Virus record (IMG/VR): IMGVR_UViG_3300046820_000502
Span: 1 to 34,907 of that record
DNA from: a virus
Length of the DNA: 34,907 nucleotides
Strand: one strand, 5' to 3'
This document shows positions 27,301-32,975 of this stretch, piece by piece; within the stretch, counting starts at the first letter, position 1; every line of letters starts with the position of its first letter. The notes below the pieces were generated by a model, which was not told the origin of the DNA, searched no databases, and saw only the letters and a list, made by a program, of their open reading frames with translations. Position numbers and translations under genes: made by a program.

Positions 27301-28657
27301 TGTCGAGCCTTGGGATGTCAACGGAAGACAAGCCTACGACATAAAGGACAACAGGTATAATGTTCCTATTAACAGCAAGAACACAAGCGTCTACAGATAT
27401 ACCAGTACTCAGGAGTTTCTAATCGCATTGATGAACGACCCTCAGCATATCGCAAGATGGGTGCATATGCCTTTCAAGGCTGACTTGCTTGATGCGTTGG
27501 AAACTAGGACTACAAGAGAAGGACTCCCTCCTAATGTAAGCAAACTTCATAGCCAGATGTATGATGGTTTGACTATGTTCATAGGAAAGGAGCCGACGTT
27601 CTCGCACCAGTTGCTGTCTGAGATGATTAGACTTATCGACAGCGGAAGACCTGAGGGTACGGATATCGCTCCAGTTAACCTCGAAAACAACAGAGGAAAG
27701 CCTCAGTCGTCTCTTCCAGAAAGACCTAAGGGCTTCCTTACTCCCTACGAAAAGGCTTTTGTTAACGACTGGAGAGTGAACATGGAGGCTTGGTCTAAGG
27801 CTAACAACAAGCCTAACGCACTTGAGGGACTAAGCGACTTTGAGATATGGCAGAGAGTCGGAGAAGACAAGCCTCCGTTTGAAGGTTCAGATGAGGCTAT
27901 GCGTGACCCTGCAAGTTGGAGAATAAACGCAAAGGAAATAATCGAATCCGAGAAGACTGGCGTAAGAATCGGCAAGGTTAAACTCAAGGATGAAAAAGGA
28001 AACATCATTGGCGAAGAGGAAGGAATGCTCAGGGCTGGAATGAAGATAACCTCTGGAGCAATGAAAGGTAAAATCTTTGACCCTAACAATGTTCCCACCA
28101 AGACAATTGGAAGATGGGATGAGGCTACAAAGAGATGGATTAAGGATGACACAGACTTCGGCGGAAGGATTGATGACACCACAACCGATACTACTACCGA
28201 GACAAAAACTGTAACCGACGACCAAGGCAACAAGGTCATCGTGGACGACGACGGCAACCCAGTAATCGACGACGATACTGGCAAGCCTGTAATCGTGGAT
28301 GACGACGGCAACACTGTAATCGTGGATGATGATGGCAACAAGGTTCCAGTTCCTAAGCCTGTGCCTACGCCTAAGCCTGTGCCTACGCCTAAGCCTACAC
28401 CTAAGCCCCCTGTCACCCCAGTCGCTCCTGCTAAGATTCCTAAGCGTGACTTCACTCAGGCTGACATCAGGGTGTGGAGGTCTTGGAAGACTGAGACTTA
28501 TGGCAATGGTTCTGCCCTGAAGAACGCCCTTGGTTATATCATCATGAGCGTCAATAAAAACTACAGGGTTTACAATCCTGCCAAGGTGCTTCTTGGAATC
28601 TACAAGGATGAGGATGAAGCCAAGCGTAGAGTCCAGCGAGAGGAACCTAAGCGATGA
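21317..28657 (+). CDS. giant ejected multi-domain protein (gp16-like position): zincin-like, ART-like and repeat domains
   Basis: This 2446-residue protein is the last and largest virion gene, where T7 encodes gp16. Residues 210-450 contain Gly/Ala-rich hydrophobic stretches (for example GSMIGAGLGYWSGG) fit for membrane crossing. HELFH (584-588), with a candidate third ligand in SEEFGAYY (about 683), suggests a zinc metallopeptidase. Residues 1122-1165 and 2415-2446 share a small YR-x-GK-IGTY-type module. Residues about 1393-1535 resemble ADP-ribosyltransferase modules of phage polyvalent proteins: VHGTPNEAF, GMFFASSDSTA, GHDGVIF, LDVSFIVP. A (R/G)KGT repeat (about 1621-1635), a charged helix (1740-1804), a degenerate zincin-like EELGHSIF (about 1870) and DDxGN repeats (2301-2345) follow. 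No lysozyme or transglycosylase motif was seen. Ejection and enzyme activities are inferred. Confidence 0.8.
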   Translation: MAEIFKNPDLILTPSVNAPSAGGKEHTGNNEIDAYINSLPEDEREDALLAITAPKTGEDIHNEMNAADQSGVVYDPSKEDWIKMNQFYRTRDTDYLKALSEGAGHIYQTFGKAVSSLADDPSMENFSKVTPSVFEGAVQNLRMLYGIAAESADSTSPQARFFNLLNGRNQDSDEAYRVFLEARNFMRESQQYIEGKKTILVDKNHLNNDFVQAAALVADPTMFIPFGKAFSVAGGVLGMSERSMALSARTAALKNMIVGGALKYGVGMPIEFVGKGTRVTLDHAIATGEKAFVAATGVSSETFREGMRMTGVGSLGAGYFGHNVPLLTNASGAYVAGTAAAGIGETASVIGHQIMKGERGIASYAKQAMMDSAKQGVELSAHSKALLKIVDGFDPLIDYTTTIAQGAAHGSMIGAGLGYWSGGEEGMAQGIGAGIALGSVGGTAGKLLADVTGRTTRHRTHIQAKLVLEGLRDIHPEQAHSWERAEAWARTRGFSLDGILAAKDTIHPNTHIEVLTNREYANYLAEHGLNPDTYDGKTFLKDGDQPLSLRSFEQQNGYVVENRANGTVKIYLNADAAPRATMGHELFHSILRNSVMKDYYAQAVKEKVIGSRDSEGNVTNRGVVDAKEVRDMFSRYLDAEFKDPAERADAQARLDMAQEAFEANGQLVSDPSLGGRPLLEHLSEEFGAYYFSHLVMDKPIDWLYHGGDLPGIRGVLDNAKMQFRDYWRSRMNLTAPEFDFNRTFIDENGFEKLVPIDEVFAPAERDMFGNITGRTQRVVNPAMDLFFRDMLRVEKRVNETGQFDITKLDKKTQQRFIDSEGLDGVFTKDSFGNYQHSTEAQIKRENKIKGKAVYQLLMGIPEAERTFTVDADGSIRGYLTPQMLDNIVNAGHMSRAMANKISLFQSISRGEAAGNVVDFGGIGRTAERQMDVNNPSRMYGDRVPFKSRTAVVFGLDTVINKNGQFQFKGNMLDYKVIETRANNEWSNLDVRSLWNGNHTEYLADFFRYLENASKNHDDPTRVPSAELWTDDKGGERRNVMHQILGMAKGEADTYLNTPKAEINRNAYSTVMSFSLNRMTNLRLRQQSVPFRFDNAYRDLVRNWSPSEMDSELTPRGTVFKHPSGYRFVQRQDGKTDAFDEMGKRIGTYQTAKEATEAGRRYAAKHPSTVMLKDNMQDNRVINRSPSQGEGEVPIISRSEAAEARRIGDLFKTPEMQEFVGDRKLVRQTADEGYTDFLNKFKEGEIDQRTALYMLDEMSKDMFGGLDRQKTRLRLKELEDMAMANYKKANPNGNFYGSDKQLMSHLSLNELGEWKRLSSELEKKAPENQRHGEFTREAASEFARKVEEAKRWVRKASPTYNDFAGYIADNVPLREYYQHAVYSKQFRTGEPVVVVGVHGTPNEAFLKSKKYDPKYIASSGSSGKERGKPRSDLDWIKSQEKEAGEYAGMFFASSDSTALNPFYQPERGNAKIAKSAIRFDNPLVVDGQFTDLMKRTEKILGEAVEKGHDGVIFINQMDGGNLDVSFIVPAEKANQHQRMIGSTREKAKAGASYEPLPRGEGVTNRTVNLSPNEGTGELGTSRYNVPREEPKFRDSIGYYEQFNLPANTVLPFEPTYFESLVRKGTRKGTGKGTGKDGLDFTQAPDPKYHNLWQYLDYHQQAKSSVTVGDVLQFIKEQGRHRAPNVPRDYHSKLAETLLALADQKQLSVRVEIKGGGGWSGGEKIVNMTREYQVISTREATLKERYAKLIELQNKAPTPELKKEIEALKRHLEQAEKEKEKQKKRIEEETRRKLEDDEEEEGVEKKDTYRFPVQVIQESKGHQQMFIDLPSLIDEAWGASSRKDVGKNYSGSERTRRINALIGHSFEGTALEELGHSIFGRISREAAEMAPEIAPLIETVYRGRGVEGVAWKNGVNDFLDKTKKQVRDGIVLPEPVLAFARILELQKYVLQNTLVRTPKGKFESLWDTKGYSINERHHTDSGKPKRGRGQLREGYSLVEPWDVNGRQAYDIKDNRYNVPINSKNTSVYRYTSTQEFLIALMNDPQHIARWVHMPFKADLLDALETRTTREGLPPNVSKLHSQMYDGLTMFIGKEPTFSHQLLSEMIRLIDSGRPEGTDIAPVNLENNRGKPQSSLPERPKGFLTPYEKAFVNDWRVNMEAWSKANNKPNALEGLSDFEIWQRVGEDKPPFEGSDEAMRDPASWRINAKEIIESEKTGVRIGKVKLKDEKGNIIGEEEGMLRAGMKITSGAMKGKIFDPNNVPTKTIGRWDEATKRWIKDDTDFGGRIDDTTTDTTTETKTVTDDQGNKVIVDDDGNPVIDDDTGKPVIVDDDGNTVIVDDDGNKVPVPKPVPTPKPVPTPKPTPKPPVTPVAPAKIPKRDFTQADIRVWRSWKTETYGNGSALKNALGYIIMSVNKNYRVYNPAKVLLGIYKDEDEAKRRVQREEPKR
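26177..26220 (+). repeat. 12-bp tandem repeat encoding (R/G)KGT
   Basis: The 12-base unit (A/G)GAAAAGGCACT is repeated three times plus a partial fourth copy. It encodes a basic linker RKGTRKGTGKGTGKD. It lies in the linker after the ART-like module of the giant protein and may vary in copy number by slippage. Confidence 0.85.
28217..28411 (+). repeat. 27-bp tandem repeats (DDxGNxVIV) and 18-bp PKPVPT repeats
   Basis: Five consecutive 9-residue units of the form DD-x-G-x-x-V-I/P-V/D occupy 28217-28351. Two PKPVPT units and PKPT/PKPP variants follow to about 28411. At the DNA level, copies share GATGACGACGGCAAC-like cores with silent differences, so the array is not brand new. The acidic Asp-Gly units could bind calcium, and the Pro-Lys units form an extended linker before the C-terminal module. 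Confidence 0.9.
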
Positions 28658-28962
28658 GTCCAGTAGACCCGACGATTATGGAAACTGCCGAAGAGTTCAA
28701 GAAGGGTGGATGGATAGTGGCAGTCCTTGGTGCGTTGGGTGCTGTCGCTAGGTTTATCATAACCGAGGAGAAGTTCAGGTGGGTAGTCCTTCTCCGTAAG
28801 GCTATCGCTGGCTCCATAGTCGGTACGCTGGTGTACTTCGCTATCAACTTCGCACCAATAGACCCTATCTATAAAGGTATTATTTATTCGTCCTCTGGTG
28901 CGTTAGCCCCAGATATTTTTGACTGGATTAAAAGCAAATTTATAAAAGAAACCAATGGCTAA
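28654..28962 (+). CDS. holin, LydA-like (holin superfamily III type)
   Basis: The 102-residue membrane protein has three probable transmembrane segments: residues 18-36 (WIVAVLGALGAVARFI), 45-65 (LLRKAIAGSIVGTLVYFAI) and 73-90 (KGIIYSSSGALAPDIFDWI). The order GALGAVARF, then a short basic loop, then IAGSIVGTLVYF, then a final SGALAPDIFDW element resembles the LydA-type phage holin family. It would permeabilise the inner membrane at the time of lysis. The ATG overlaps the giant gene's stop (ATGA), with GAGG upstream. The adjacent spanin-like gene supports a lysis cassette. Confidence 0.8.
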   Translation: MSPVDPTIMETAEEFKKGGWIVAVLGALGAVARFIITEEKFRWVVLLRKAIAGSIVGTLVYFAINFAPIDPIYKGIIYSSSGALAPDIFDWIKSKFIKETNG

Positions 28963-28986
28963 CGAAAACCTATTTCCTCCTCTTAA

Positions 28987-29673
28987 ATGAGATTCCTGTT
29001 CCTAACGTTGTTCCTGACTGGTTGCTTTAGCACGTCTAAGCCTACCCAGTCTGTCGAGCCTGTGGAGCCGCTCAATAGGGAGAAGGATAACTACATCACC
29101 AAGGTAGAGGCTGTCGTCTCAGACTCAGCCTCAGCCCTGACAGCGGTAGTCCCTACGCTTGACAAGGGAAATGCAAGGGGTCTTGTGGAAGCACAGGTCA
29201 CACGCCTGTCTGGTATATCAAAGCCTTCAGTGCAGAAGGTAGAGGAGTACGCTAGGATGATAAAACAGAATGACACCAAGGCTGTCGATAAAGACAAGGT
29301 GGAAGCATCCAAGGTCGAGTCTGAGATAGATGCCCTGAATGCTCTTGTTGAAGAAAGAGACTTGGAGTTGATTGAGGTTCATGCTAGGGCTGATGCTGAA
29401 TTCAAGCAGAAGATACTGTGGGAGTACAGCACTTACGGGATAGGACTATTTGCCATTGGTGTTCTTACAGTTGCATTTACACCCTTCAAGAAGTCTGGTG
29501 GAATCGTCGTCGCTGGCGGTATGCTTGCTATGGCTTCCGCTTGGATTTTTGATTCTTCTTGGTTCCTGTGGATTGTTGGAAGCGTGATTGCTGTCACGGC
29601 TTTCAGTATAGTATATGCAATCGTAAACAACAATAAGGCTAAGCCCGAGGATGACCCCAAGCAAATAGGGTAA
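28987..29673 (+). CDS. spanin-like lipoprotein with C-terminal membrane segments
   Basis: The 228-residue protein starts MRFLFLTLFLTGC, a short signal with an LTGC lipobox (Cys13). Residues 30-140 are charged and helical (EEYARMIKQ, VESEIDALNALVEERD), long enough to reach across the periplasm. Three hydrophobic segments end the protein at about 148-166, 171-188 and 191-213. A lipoprotein N-terminus plus C-terminal membrane anchor is the design of unimolecular spanins, which fuse the two membranes during lysis. Having three rather than one C-terminal segments is unusual. It lies directly after the holin; a separate lysis-inhibition or second-holin function is an alternative. Confidence 0.65.
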   Translation: MRFLFLTLFLTGCFSTSKPTQSVEPVEPLNREKDNYITKVEAVVSDSASALTAVVPTLDKGNARGLVEAQVTRLSGISKPSVQKVEEYARMIKQNDTKAVDKDKVEASKVESEIDALNALVEERDLELIEVHARADAEFKQKILWEYSTYGIGLFAIGVLTVAFTPFKKSGGIVVAGGMLAMASAWIFDSSWFLWIVGSVIAVTAFSIVYAIVNNNKAKPEDDPKQIG

Positions 29674-29696
29674 CAGTTTATCTCTAGTGTGTTCCA

Positions 29697-29882
29697 TCAG
29701 GAAGCCTTCTCCTTGATTCGTTGCAAAGACTGAGGGTCTAGGCTACCATAAGCCCAGCAGTTAGGGTGCTGGAGTTTTTGAATCCAAGCCTTGTTAGCAC
29801 AACGGCATGAATTCCTTTCACCCTCACGGGCTGGGGCTAGCAAAATGGTATTACAGTTTAAACAAACTAATTGGTTTTTCAT
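29697..29882 (-). CDS. small zinc-ribbon protein
   Basis: The 61-residue protein has C-L-N-C near residue 7 and C-R-C-A-N near residue 27, a four-cysteine zinc-ribbon pattern seen in small phage proteins of the DUF7695 type. It is the last gene of the leftward operon and converges on the spanin-like gene, with only 23 bases between the stops. The ATG overlaps the stop of the upstream helix-turn-helix gene (ATGA). The stretch coding for CRCANKA is also, on the other strand, the tRNA-Thr-like sequence at 29788-29805. The function is unknown; nucleic-acid or protein binding is likely. Confidence 0.7.
   Translation of the reverse strand: MKNQLVCLNCNTILLAPAREGERNSCRCANKAWIQKLQHPNCWAYGSLDPQSLQRIKEKAS
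29788..29805 (+). other. tRNA-Thr 5' fragment-like sequence
   Basis: GCCTTGTTAGCACAACGG matches the first 18 bases of the phage tRNA-Thr(TGT) at 439-456 at 17 of 18 positions, including the whole 5' acceptor strand and the start of the D-arm. No matching 3' acceptor strand or T-arm follows, so it is not a functional tRNA. It lies within the coding region of the zinc-ribbon gene on the opposite strand. Confidence 0.55.
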
Positions 29883-30118
29883 AGTTTAAGGAAATAATGG
29901 GGGGTCAAACGTACAGACTTCTTCTGTTTTATGTTAAATTCTTTCATCTTAACCTCTCCGCTTTTTGCGTTGATATGCTTTGATAGCATACTGACAATAG
30001 TAGTCCTTCCTTTGCCAGTAATTTCCATCAATTGCCGAACAGTATACCATCCTTTCGGAACCTCTTCAGGCTTTCCTTGGAATAGTTTCTGGAGTTTCTC
30101 TAGTTGTTTTTTGTTCAT
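29879..30118 (-). CDS. small helix-turn-helix protein
   Basis: The 79-residue protein has a basic N-terminal helix (KKQLEKLQKLFQGK) and a helix-turn-helix in YTVRQLMEITGKGRTTIVSML. A short basic strand pair at the C-terminus (KEFNIKQKKSVRLTPHYFLKL) looks like a wing. It is probably a DNA-binding regulator of early genes or an adaptor. It overlaps both neighbours by a few bases (ATGA type), so it is co-translated with the phosphoesterase and the zinc-ribbon gene. Confidence 0.75.
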   Translation of the reverse strand: MNKKQLEKLQKLFQGKPEEVPKGWYTVRQLMEITGKGRTTIVSMLSKHINAKSGEVKMKEFNIKQKKSVRLTPHYFLKL

Positions 30119-30852
30119 AGTCCTTTGATAGAGTAGATAAATTCTTTACCAACCCTATGGGCTTGCCAGACCTTCCAGTCTTTGCCTTGGACAAATCCAT
30201 AAGTCCATCCTGACCCCCACTTTGAGGTTGCTAGGCGGTTCTTAGCAAAGTCTGGGGACTTGTGGCATAGGCAACCACCAGAGAAGCCTACAGCACCTTG
30301 GTGCTTACGGGCGTTGACTTGCTGGATGCTATGCAAGTGACCCATGATGACAGCACCTTGAGGCTCTGCGTAATGGATAGCGTGTTCTTCAACGGCACGA
30401 ACACCACAGGTATATCCATGCACGAAGGCAACCTTGCCTAGCCTGTGTACGCCTTCCTCAGCATGGTACGGATAAATTTTCTTGCAACCATTCTTCTTGA
30501 GATGTTCGTAGATGCCAGTCTTCAGGTCATAACAATAGTCAACCAGCATCCCGCTGGTAGAACCATTGATAATTTGGTCTAGCCTGTCATCATGGTTTCC
30601 ATTAAGGAAAATGGTGGGCTGAACCATGCTAATGAATTTTTTCCCAGCCTTGACATCGGCAACAAGCGACTCGTCTTCCTCCTTCCGCCCAGCACCCCTG
30701 CGGATACTGCGAAAATCGAAGTTGTCGCCTAGGTGAATGACCTCATCTGGGTCGAACCACTTTAGAAATTTGAAAAACTGCTTTGCGACATCCTCGTCTA
30801 TATGGTCGCCGTGGTTATCGCCCACGGCTACGAATTTAATCATTTTGCTCAT
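30115..30852 (-). CDS. calcineurin-like metallophosphoesterase
   Basis: The 245-residue protein shows all five metallophosphoesterase blocks in order: GDNHGDH (11-17, Asp12 and His14), GDNFD (42-46), GNHDD (85-89), VHGY (144-147) and GHLHS (171-175). It should bind two metals and hydrolyse a phosphoester; the substrate is unknown. Phage members include DNA nucleases and nucleotide phosphatases. An ATG at 30852 is taken, but 30843 (three codons later) is equally possible. It overlaps the 68-residue gene upstream by 17 bases. The early operon context suggests nucleic-acid or nucleotide metabolism. Confidence 0.92.
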   Translation of the reverse strand: MSKMIKFVAVGDNHGDHIDEDVAKQFFKFLKWFDPDEVIHLGDNFDFRSIRRGAGRKEEDESLVADVKAGKKFISMVQPTIFLNGNHDDRLDQIINGSTSGMLVDYCYDLKTGIYEHLKKNGCKKIYPYHAEEGVHRLGKVAFVHGYTCGVRAVEEHAIHYAEPQGAVIMGHLHSIQQVNARKHQGAVGFSGGCLCHKSPDFAKNRLATSKWGSGWTYGFVQGKDWKVWQAHRVGKEFIYSIKGL

Positions 30853-31042
30853 TGGAAATATCGAAGGTGTCGTTGCGGATTAGTGAGAACTGGTCGGTGA
30901 GCATATGACGGATTACTCCATCCTTCTCCATTACGACGGCAAATATGTCATTACAAAAAGCACCACCAGATTGTACATAAAGAAGATATCCATATCCGAT
31001 ATCGGTCTTTACGGGAATAGGATTACGAAACTCCAAGAACAT
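30836..31042 (-). CDS. hypothetical small conserved-type phage protein
   Basis: The 68-residue product contains FRNPIPVKTDIGYGYLLYV followed by GGAFCNDIFAVVM. This resembles a family of small phage proteins of unknown function that share FxNPIPVxTxxGxGYxxYVxxGG-FxND. The fold is probably all-beta. It overlaps both neighbours (about 20 bases upstream, 17 bases downstream), so it is part of the leftward operon. Confidence 0.75.
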   Translation of the reverse strand: MFLEFRNPIPVKTDIGYGYLLYVQSGGAFCNDIFAVVMEKDGVIRHMLTDQFSLIRNDTFDISNEQND

Positions 31043-31325
31043 TCTTTTGCTTCTCGATTAGTTGTTTGCACACCCTGTATTCACGAGAGTACCTAGTTGC
31101 GTTCTTGGGTGAGGACAGCACGTTGAAGTACGAGAACAACTGCCTGTCGGTCATCCTGAGCAAAGCCGCTTCGACCTTGGCATCCCACTCGTCCCTAAGG
31201 GTAGGCATATCATACCTAGTCCTAATCTTGGCAAGAGAGCGGTGGTTCACACCGAACCGCTCCCCTGCTTGCCTAGCACTAAGCCCTTCGGCTACGGCTA
31301 TACGATAGACTTCAATCAGGGTCAT
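31023..31325 (-). CDS. homeodomain-like helix-turn-helix protein
   Basis: The 100-residue protein opens with a trihelical DNA-binding unit: VYRIAVAEGLSARQAGERFG followed by VNHRSLAKIRTRY, similar to Hin- or terminase-small-subunit-like homeodomain folds. The C-terminal half is helical (DRQLFSYFNVLSS, YRVCKQLIEKQKN). It could be a transcription regulator. Because small terminases use a similar N-terminal fold it is a remote TerS candidate, but it lies in the early operon. ATG overlaps the upstream stop (ATGA). Confidence 0.75.
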   Translation of the reverse strand: MTLIEVYRIAVAEGLSARQAGERFGVNHRSLAKIRTRYDMPTLRDEWDAKVEAALLRMTDRQLFSYFNVLSSPKNATRYSREYRVCKQLIEKQKNVLGVS

Positions 31326-31714
31326 AGATTCTTGGTGCGTACCCAGTTCCTGACAGACTCCTGAGACAGAGAGTTGTTGATTAGGGAATCACCAGCATCT
31401 TCTAGAGCCTTAATCTTGTTCCTAGCCTCAGCCAAGTCGTTAAGAATCTTGGAAGGGGTAGGGCAGTTCAGACGCTCCATGAGTTCCTTGACATCCATAG
31501 CCAGCACAACAGCCGCACCCCTTACGGAGTTGCTCTTACTGTTGTACTGGTTCTGGGTGGGTTGGAATCCGTTAGCCACGTCCAAGATTTCCTGTGCTTT
31601 GTCCATAGGTATGGTGACGTAGTTAAGTTTCTTGCTCTTGTGACGTAGGGCGTGACGAAGATAGGTAAGCCCGTGAGACTTAGGGCTGGACTGTTTCATC
31701 AGTTTCGTCTTCAA
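31322..31714 (-). CDS. hypothetical helical protein
   Basis: The 130-residue protein is not recognised. It has a basic N-terminus (LRHALRHKSKKLNYV) and long helices (VKELMERLNC, ILNDLAEARNKIKALEDAG). The ATG at 31714 overlaps the upstream gene by 35 bases. A second Met at 31699 would reduce this to 20 bases and is an alternative start. No catalytic motif is visible. Confidence 0.65.
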   Translation of the reverse strand: MKTKLMKQSSPKSHGLTYLRHALRHKSKKLNYVTIPMDKAQEILDVANGFQPTQNQYNSKSNSVRGAAVVLAMDVKELMERLNCPTPSKILNDLAEARNKIKALEDAGDSLINNSLSQESVRNWVRTKNL

Positions 31715-31880
31715 ACGGCTTCAGGAGAAGACGCTTGTTGATACGCTTCATCTCGCCGTCCAGAATCAGATTATAATAAACCTGATTGTTGATTGGGGTC
31801 GGCTTCAGAAGACGAGCGACGTTACCATCCTGAAGGATGATGTATTCGCTGTTCGGGTACTTGTAGTATAGGTCTTTCAT
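31680..31880 (-). CDS. hypothetical 66-residue protein
   Basis: This small protein has a beta-rich core (EYIILQDGNVARLLKPTPI, VYYNLILDGEMKRINKRLLL) and an acidic C-terminus. It resembles in style the small phage proteins next to HNH or recombination genes, but no family is assigned. It starts nine bases after the ERF stop and overlaps the next gene. Confidence 0.65.
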   Translation of the reverse strand: MKDLYYKYPNSEYIILQDGNVARLLKPTPINNQVYYNLILDGEMKRINKRLLLKPFEDETDETVQP

Positions 31881-31889
31881 GTTGGTGGA

Positions 31890-32669
31890 TTAGAAGGGAA
31901 CGTCGTCAGAGGTTTCTTGGGCAGGGGCTTCGTTGCCTTCAGCCCAGAGACGCTGAGCCTCAGCCTTGGTAGCAACGTCCTTGGGGGAAATCTTACCAGT
32001 GTCGCCGAACGGACGAGGCTCCCAGACGTTAGCCCAGTAGTTCAGGTCAGCACACTTCTTGCTCCTGTCGTCAGACTGACGGGGAAGGTCAGCGAGCGGC
32101 GTACCCTTAGCGTCACCGAAGGGAGCGACGGCAGTGCCGCTGGCTTTGCCCACAGACGGGTTAGGGATGAACTTGGAGGTCTTGGTCGTGCCGACGGACA
32201 CAGGGGCTTGGGAAGCAGGGCGAGCCATGCGGTCAGTCTCTGCGTCGCAGTCATCGGTGGCGACACCAGCCAGTCCAGCCAGTGCGTAGCGGCGGACATA
32301 AGAATAGATAGCACCAGCCTGTTGACCGCTCATGCCTTTGTCGGCAGGGAGATAAGCGTCAGACTCAAGCGACGCACCGCTGGCGTGGATTACGATGGTG
32401 CGGATGCCGACAGCCTCAGAGTTGCCAATCGGAAGTTGGACGACGGCAAGGTCATGCTTGGCGAAGATGGGCTTAATCTTTTCCAAGTGAGCCGAAAGAC
32501 TTGCGTACTTCGACTTGTGGAAAGGGTTCGTGGAGTCCGCTACGATATCCTTCGTCTCGCTGATAGCCTTCGTCAGAGCGGCGTACAGTTTAACCTGATT
32601 TTCTGCGGTGTTCGTGATGGTGTTGTTTTCGTGGTGCATTGTGTGGAAGAGTTCGTGGAAGTAGTTCAT
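31890..32669 (-). CDS. erf: ERF-family single-strand annealing recombinase with SSB-like tip
   Basis: The 259-residue protein has the ERF signature: NPFHKSKYASLSAHLEKIKP (48-67), KHDLAVVQLP (71-80), HASGASLESD (95-104), GAIYSYVRRYALAGLAGVAT (119-138) and an acidic DDCDAETD. ERF proteins anneal complementary single strands in phage recombination and genome circularisation. The C-terminal 100 residues are a variable, charged tail ending SDDVPF, like the tip of bacterial SSB that recruits repair enzymes. Met11 (32639) is an alternative start; neither start has a Shine-Dalgarno. The RHH regulator gene lies 13 bases upstream. Confidence 0.93.
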   Translation of the reverse strand: MNYFHELFHTMHHENNTITNTAENQVKLYAALTKAISETKDIVADSTNPFHKSKYASLSAHLEKIKPIFAKHDLAVVQLPIGNSEAVGIRTIVIHASGASLESDAYLPADKGMSGQQAGAIYSYVRRYALAGLAGVATDDCDAETDRMARPASQAPVSVGTTKTSKFIPNPSVGKASGTAVAPFGDAKGTPLADLPRQSDDRSKKCADLNYWANVWEPRPFGDTGKISPKDVATKAEAQRLWAEGNEAPAQETSDDVPF

Positions 32670-32682
32670 TGTTTACTGCGTG

Positions 32683-32853
32683 TTACTTGGAGTCAAGAGC
32701 AGATACGACATTTTGAAGAATATTTCGTACGAGGTCTGAGCGTGTCACTTTGTGCTTGATTGCGTACTTAGTGACCTTGGTCATGAGGGTCTTCGGCAGA
32801 CGCACAGTGAGCATGGACTCGTTGTTAGTTAGTTTCGTGGTGTTTGATTTCAT
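32683..32853 (-). CDS. ribbon-helix-helix (CopG/Arc-like) regulator
   Basis: The 56-residue protein starts MKSNTTKLTNNESMLTV. An upstream in-frame codon would add 14 hydrophobic residues not typical of the family, so 32853 is preferred. The strand MLTVRLP, then helix KTLMTKVTKYAIKHK and helix RSDLVRNILQNVV, is the ribbon-helix-helix pattern of dimeric repressors that bind palindromes. CTTG/CAAG palindromes at 32888-32896 and 32983-33000 lie upstream and are candidate operators. It probably controls the downstream recombination genes; that is inference. Confidence 0.85.
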   Translation of the reverse strand: MKSNTTKLTNNESMLTVRLPKTLMTKVTKYAIKHKVTRSDLVRNILQNVVSALDSK

Positions 32854-32887
32854 AGGAGAGGATTGGGAAAAAAAGAAAATGGTAATA

Positions 32888-32896
32888 CTTGTCAAG
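32888..32896. promoter_or_regulatory. candidate operator CTTGTCAAG
   Basis: CTTGTCAAG is a 9-base palindrome with a central T, 35 bases upstream of the RHH start. On the - strand it contains TTGACA, a perfect -35 hexamer, though no good -10 follows at normal spacing (a T-rich run is present instead). It could be an autoregulatory operator. Confidence 0.4.
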
Positions 32897-32903
32897 CAAA
32901 AGG

Positions 32904-32934
32904 GAGGGGGATGGTTTCTTACGCCACCCCCCTC
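32904..32934 (-). terminator. intrinsic terminator-like hairpin
   Basis: GAGGGGGATGG (32904-32914) pairs with CCACCCCCCTC (32924-32934): 11 bp with one A-C mismatch and a 9-base loop. On the - strand the stem is followed by CCTTTTGC. On the + strand it is followed by TTTC. It lies between the helicase-loader stop and the RHH gene, separating the replication genes from the recombination operon. The T run is short, so attenuation rather than full termination is possible. Confidence 0.6.
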
Positions 32935-32975
32935 TTTCTATGCGACCAGCATCATGAACAACCAAGGAGCAGTAT

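Noticed and set aside
28955-28990. 11-codon frame (MANENLFPPLK) bridging holin and spanin-like genes with an ATGA overlap
   Set aside because: It is too short to support as a gene; it might aid translational coupling, but nothing else backs it.
29674-29696. Bidirectional terminator between the convergent operons
   Set aside because: The 23-base gap contains no stem or T run that would support one.
29788-29860. Complete second tRNA-Thr gene
   Set aside because: Only the 5' 18 bases match; there is no complementary acceptor strand, anticodon arm or T-arm downstream.
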